From NCBI GenBank assembly GCA_900088475.1, contig FLMG01004571.1, positions 45,875 through 109,874 of the forward strand: DNA of 64,000 bases, written 5' to 3'. This stretch comes from Hyphochytrium catenoides. Taxonomy: Eukaryota; Sar; Hyphochytriomycetes; Hyphochytriales; Hyphochytriaceae. This document shows, piece after piece, positions 59,377 to 64,000 of this stretch. Position 1 is the first letter of the stretch. Each line of letters starts with the position of its first letter. Below the pieces are notes generated by a model. That model searched no databases. It saw nothing but the letters and a program-made list of their open reading frames with translations, and was not told the DNA's origin. The translations under genes were made by a program, and so were the position numbers.

Positions 59377-59693
59377 CAGGTGATGTGGGCTTGAGACTCC
59401 AGACAAGCGCATTGATATGGCAGATTTCTAGGCCGGGACTTCCAACCAGACGTGTGAGAAAAGTGCACATCTCTTCTCTTCACAGTGCTACGGAGAACCA
59501 CTCGAGAGGGGTAGATATGAGCACAAGCCTGTAGAACACACTTTCTTAACGCGCATGCATAAACTCCGTAGGGTCCTGAAACATAAATGCAAAGAATGAG
59601 CACAGCCCCAGATACGTTGGGTCTGCAACCTAGTCTTTATATCTCAGCCAATTGACTTCTTTGCGTCTTTCCCGCTGTGACCTTCATACCCAC

Positions 59694-62600
59694 CTAAAGC
59701 CTTGCTCCTCCCGCTATCAGACTGTCATAGGCCTTCAAATCAAAGGGTTCATACTGCTTGGAGTTGGAATTAAACCACCAGAGAGGATCCTTCACGACCT
59801 GAGGATTGTAGCCGTCGTCTCGGAGACGGTTCTTTTGGTGCTATAGAGAGACGAAGAGATTGTGAGACCGTACGCCAAAGCTGGCAAAGAGAGGAAAAGC
59901 TGAGCAATTGACGAGACGTGGCTGAAGAAAGAAAGGAGGATAAATAGTGGATCGGCAAGAAGGGAGAGCGAGACAAGTCCTTCCTTTCGATGATATACAA
60001 GGACTCTGATATTACCTTGAAGGTGCCCGTGACGTCCATCTCCTTCAAGAATCTGACGAAGAGGGGCACGCTATAAGATGGCAAGTGCTCCTGCACGTAT
60101 TTGCTACAAATCCAGGAGTTAGAAGGAAAAGTTAAGGCGGAAAGTTAGTTCATTGAGGATTGCTTGCGCTTGCACGGGGAAGGGATGCCTTACGAGAATT
60201 CGACAGGATCAATCTCTCCGTTAGTGACCAAGCCAACCATGCAGGCTCGGCCATCTGCACCCGGAATCTGTATGCCATAGACATTTGCTTCTACCACGTT
60301 CTTGAAAGAACTGACGATCTGACAAGAGCAAAAAACATGGTCAAGGTCCAGAGGTAAAAGGGCCAAAATGAGCAGGTTGCCTAAGAGCTAAGAGGTAGAT
60401 TGACTGGACGGTGCCATAGATGGTAAGAGATGAATGGCAATAGTTGACAGACGTATTTCTGACACATAAGAGAAGAAAAGATAACCTCGAAAGGACGGCG
60501 AGATCTTGCTAATGTCCTGTCCTCATACCTCTGAGACTTCCATGGTGCTGACATTCTCACCCTTCCATCTGAAGGTATCCCCAATGCGGTCCACGAAGTA
60601 GAAATAGTTCTGAGAGTCATAGCGCAACAGATCGCCGGTCCGAAAGTATTTGTCTCCTAGAAACGTCAAGAACGAGGAGCATGCATGAGATCTCGACAAG
60701 ACAGACTTGGGCGTCTTGTCGTAGTACCCTCTCTTAACATAGCGCCGGTCGCCTTCGATGTGATGCATGATACGCAGAGAACGAGGCCACGAGCAAGCGA
60801 GAGAAAAGGAAGCCCCATAGACTCAGAATCGCTACACGCTACCTTTCGCAAAGACGTCATGCATGATCTTCTTCTTAGTGGCCGCCGGGTCGGAATACCC
60901 CTTGAACTGTCTGACCACATCGTCCTTGATCTCGCTGAGAAGCTCCCCCACCTCTCCAGGTCCACATTCAATGCTGGATAGTAGAAAAAGTGAAAGCTGT
61001 TATATTGCAGCAGAACGGAATCCCCCATAGAGTTGCAGAGAATGACAGCGGAAGACGTCGATGCGGCGAATGACAAACGCTTGGAAGAACTCACCAAAAA
61101 CCTTCCGCATTGCGCAATGGCTCCTCATTTTCAACATCAAACTTCACGATGCGCACCCCTTGGATCTTCTTTGCAAGTGTGCTGCATAAGCAACCGCACA
61201 GTTAGGAGCCAAGCAGATTGCGATGCAGCACTAGTAGATGGTAAAGCGAAGAGACACTACTGCTCCATAACACTGCGAAGATAAACCAACCCAAGAAATG
61301 ACCAAATAAGACTACTCCGGAGGAGAAGACTATCGTGGTCTGGAAAACGCTTACCCTAGGCGGCCAACAGCTCCTTGGCCTACATGGTTTTTGCAATGAT
61401 TCAACAGTGCCACATTGCCCTAATCACGACGTTGGAGGAGATAGAAAAGAGGCAATTAATTGTTTAGGTCGAGGAAAGAAGAAGAACAAAGCAGAAGGGA
61501 CGATGGGATCGGATGTTTCACTCTATCTTAAGGTGCTGCTTCAGTCATCTGTTCTGTTAATTTACCTCAGTTGCCCCATAAAATTCTCCTACTTCCGGAA
61601 TATTAAAGCGCCTTTGGAACTTGTCCCACACCTCCGGACGCATACCGTTGCCTACCATCAGAATGCAAAAGTGAAAAAGTTGAACAGGGTGTTTGGCAAA
61701 AAGCTTGAGAGAGGCCCAGATGTCCCACACATATGGCTGTAATTGACTGAGCAACATAGGAATAGATAGGCCAAACCTTTGCACTGTCTATATCAACTTA
61801 TCTTGGCTTACTCACCAATCGCTAGGCGGACTTTATGATCTTGGTCCAAGGGAGAAGGAGCTTGAGCTACGAGATAGCGGCAAAGCTCGCCAATATATTG
61901 GATAACGGTCACTTTATACCGCTTGCAGTCTTGCCAGAACTCCCTTACGGAGAACTTTCTCTTGATCACTATGGAGGAGCCTCCACTGAGCATCTGCCCC
62001 ACGCCAATGCCTCCTCCAGCGGTATGATACAGAGGAAGAGCGATGTAGATGCGGTCCTACACGAGAAGAGGTAAGTACGGAGGTGCTAGCTACCATGCAA
62101 GCCAAGCACTGATGCCAGAGGATAATAGAAAGGAGCAAATTGCTTTCAAACGACAGAAAGATATTTAAGGGGAAACCTTACCTCCGGTGTGACCTTGAAG
62201 CCATACTTGAAAACCAACCCGTACCCCATAAACTTGGCGTGCGCCACCACGCAAGCCTTAGGTAGGCCGGTTGTACCACTGCTATAGATGTAACCAAATG
62301 TGTCCTGCATCCCTATACCGGCGCGATATCCCCTAGGGGATGAAGCAGGTCGTCCGTTAGAGCATAATATGAAGAGAAGTGGCAACGAGGATAACTAGGG
62401 ATGATCTTGCATCAAGATGTTGAACGGATATCCTAAACCACGGGCAGAGCTATTGACGGCAAACATACTCCACCGTAGCGCCTTGAGTTCCGTAGGAAAG
62501 GATAGAAAGACAACCAGAGCCCTAACAAAGTATGAGAACTTCTTACTTATCCACCGGTCTGTCCGGGAAGGACGGCAACGCGGCGTCTAGGCTTTCGGCG

Positions 62601-63700
62601 TAGGAGGGACTCTCTCCTGGACCATAGGCAACCAGTCTCACCCCTTGAGAGGCAAACTCATCCGCCACATCCCCGACGGCTTCCGCAACTTCCGTTCCAA
62701 ATATCATGACCTTTGCACTGGCCGCAGCAACGCAGTGGAGGAGGGGCTTCTTTTTGACGTTGTAGTTGATAAGAGCAACCACGACGCCAATCTGGTATAT
62801 TTTCGAATGAAGGTGTGCGGAAAAAATGCAAGGTGCGCGAATGTGTGGGTTTTTGGCGTGCATGGAAAACGGGCAGAAGATAAAGTGGATAATAATTGAA
62901 TGCTGAAAGCAGGAATATCTGGAGACGACACCAAAACAAAGGCTTGAGATTGGTGGGAGAGCAAAGCGGCAAGAGAACAGCTCACGAAGCCACACCTCAG
63001 AGCGACCAAAACATCCCCAGAGACCGTACAAGCGTAAAAAAACATTTCAGCCGACAGGAAGCCAGTGAGGGCATCGAGAGGGGCCTTCCATTCTTCCAGG
63101 AGAGTAAATGTAGAGGAGGACATAGAGATAGAAATCGCCCATTCATAGTCCCTTACCTTCGTAAGGCCTAGCCAAGTGGGAACATACTCCGCTCTGTTCT
63201 CCATGTTCAGGGCGACCACATCTCCTTTCTTCAGTCCTTTGCTAAGTGCCCAATGAGAGATGCGGTTCGAGAGCTTCTCGATGTCCAGATAGGTCATGAC
63301 GGTGTCTAGAAAGGACCGCAAATCAAGTTAGCAAAAGGAAGCGTAGTTCAGAGAGAAGGAAAGTCCATATTGATCTTTCCAGCCCTACTACCTTCAAAGT
63401 AGATTGCCTTCTTGTGCTTGTACTTGGCGAAGGTCTCATACCATTGATCGGTCACCTGATAGCCGCCAGGAAGCCTCGCTCTCGCCTCCATCAGCTGAAA
63501 GTAAGGTGATAAGGGAGGGTTCTCTTCAGAAGGCCTGGAGGTCAAGTCCGGCGAGCGTTGGTGTTGCTTACCTTCTTCAGGGGTCCCATCCTTGCAGCAA
63601 GGCTGAGATCGTGGACAATGGCGTGCTTGTTATCCAGGTATGTCCCTACTACGATGCCGCCTGCCGTTGCCACTGCCGCCTTTTGCCATGTATTAAGACC
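59694..63700 (-). CDS. SLC27/FATP very-long-chain acyl-CoA synthetase (5' end missing)
   Basis: Fourteen phase-consistent exons give 624 residues: 63700-63572, 63494-63392, 63305-63157, 62791-62547, 62332-62182, 62056-61816, 61651-61566, 61419-61355, 61181-61095, 60973-60843, 60656-60529, 60318-60194, 60103-60016 and 59840-59694. It is an AMP-forming enzyme that activates long or very long fatty acids and drives their uptake. The AMP-binding P-loop is [13 protein letters not shown]. Other family blocks are [91 protein letters not shown], then EMDVTGTFK near the C-terminus. IGE and FATP-type [11 protein letters not shown] distinguish SLC27 from ordinary ACSL. An N-terminal hydrophobic segment ([16 protein letters not shown]) resembles the membrane helix of FATPs. 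The first listed exon starts at an acceptor, so the start codon is further right, possibly beyond this window. Confidence 0.93.
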
Positions 63701-64000
63701 CTACGGAGGTGATTGAGGGGTTCAGCGTATCGTTCCGCTGCAGGGAGTAATCCCCATGCACTCTAAAGTCCAGCCAGCAACATGATAGCAGCAAAGTAGG
63801 AAAGACGGTTCTAGGCGCCATACCATCAGCCCTGCTCCCAGTCACTGCCGCTCTCCTCTGTCAGGAGAGGACGTAGGCTTGTCTCTAAGAAGACTGTCCA
63901 GCTGCCGTGGGTCTGCTCTTCGCCTTTCAGCTTTGAAAGTGGAGTTCGACGCTGCCAGATCTTGATTGCGGGTAGGTCTCGGAGCAGTTCCTTAGATTCA
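63701..64000. other. Window end; expected first exon of the acyl-CoA synthetase gene
   Basis: The start exon of the minus-strand gene should lie here or past 64000. A minus-strand frame beginning MVWRLEPSFLLCC at about 63823 is open for about 35 codons but cannot be joined with certainty. Confidence 0.4.

Noticed and set aside
1-64000. CRISPR arrays, operons, insertion sequences or other prokaryotic features
   Set aside because: The window is spliced eukaryotic DNA; I saw no regularly spaced repeats, transposase genes or terminal inverted repeats.

Overview
The window is nuclear DNA from a unicellular eukaryote with many introns. Most genes are split into 2-14 exons joined by GT-AG introns of about 40-600 bases. 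I rebuilt exon chains by hand and checked that reading phases add up at each junction, so most gene models rest on phase-consistent splicing plus family motifs. The gene content suggests a flagellated protist or alga: a DM10/EFHC ciliary protein, a CCT-domain regulator, a cytosolic mevalonate-pathway kinase, a calcineurin-type phosphatase and a plasmepsin V-like protease. A SAR-type lineage such as a stramenopile would fit, but the sequence does not name the species.

Layout: 1-2.8 kb has no recognised gene, only a 58-base tandem duplication and a recurring short motif. A small secreted protein lies at 2.8-3.6 kb (+). A 13-exon calcineurin A-like phosphatase fused to EF hands occupies 4.6-9.6 kb (-). 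Next come the kinetochore subunit SPC24 (10.5-11.5 kb, +), a membrane aspartic protease (12.4-14.1 kb, -), and taspase-1 (15.6-18.1 kb, +), which converges on a histidine acid phosphatase (18.2-20.7 kb, -). A gene-poor stretch rich in GA/CT repeats covers 20.7-25 kb. An ATP-grasp ligase (25-27 kb, +) converges on phosphomevalonate kinase (27.8-31.5 kb, -).

The second half holds a PH-domain protein ending in two SNARE motifs (33.3-36.3 kb, -), a Nudix hydrolase (37.6-38.2 kb, +), a CCT-domain protein (38.5-39.7 kb, +), a two-DM10 ciliary protein (40.1-42 kb, -), a HAD phosphatase (44.1-46.5 kb, +), a TMEM260-type ER glycosyltransferase (46.8-52.5 kb, -), the KEOPS subunit Cgi121 (54-54.8 kb, -), a probably myristoylated RING-CH protein (56-56.8 kb, +), DPY30 (57.5-58.4 kb, -), a small unrecognised gene (58.7-59.4 kb, +) and an SLC27/FATP acyl-CoA synthetase (59.7-63.7 kb, -).

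The genes do not form one pathway; they are ordinary housekeeping neighbours. The most unusual items are two architectures: the PH-Qbc-SNARE with non-glutamine zero layers, and the calcineurin-like catalytic domain that carries its own EF hands. Also notable are complete taspase-1 and DPY30 genes in a protist, a plasmepsin V-like protease near a small secreted protein, and long GA/CT tracts that concentrate in introns and 5' flanks.
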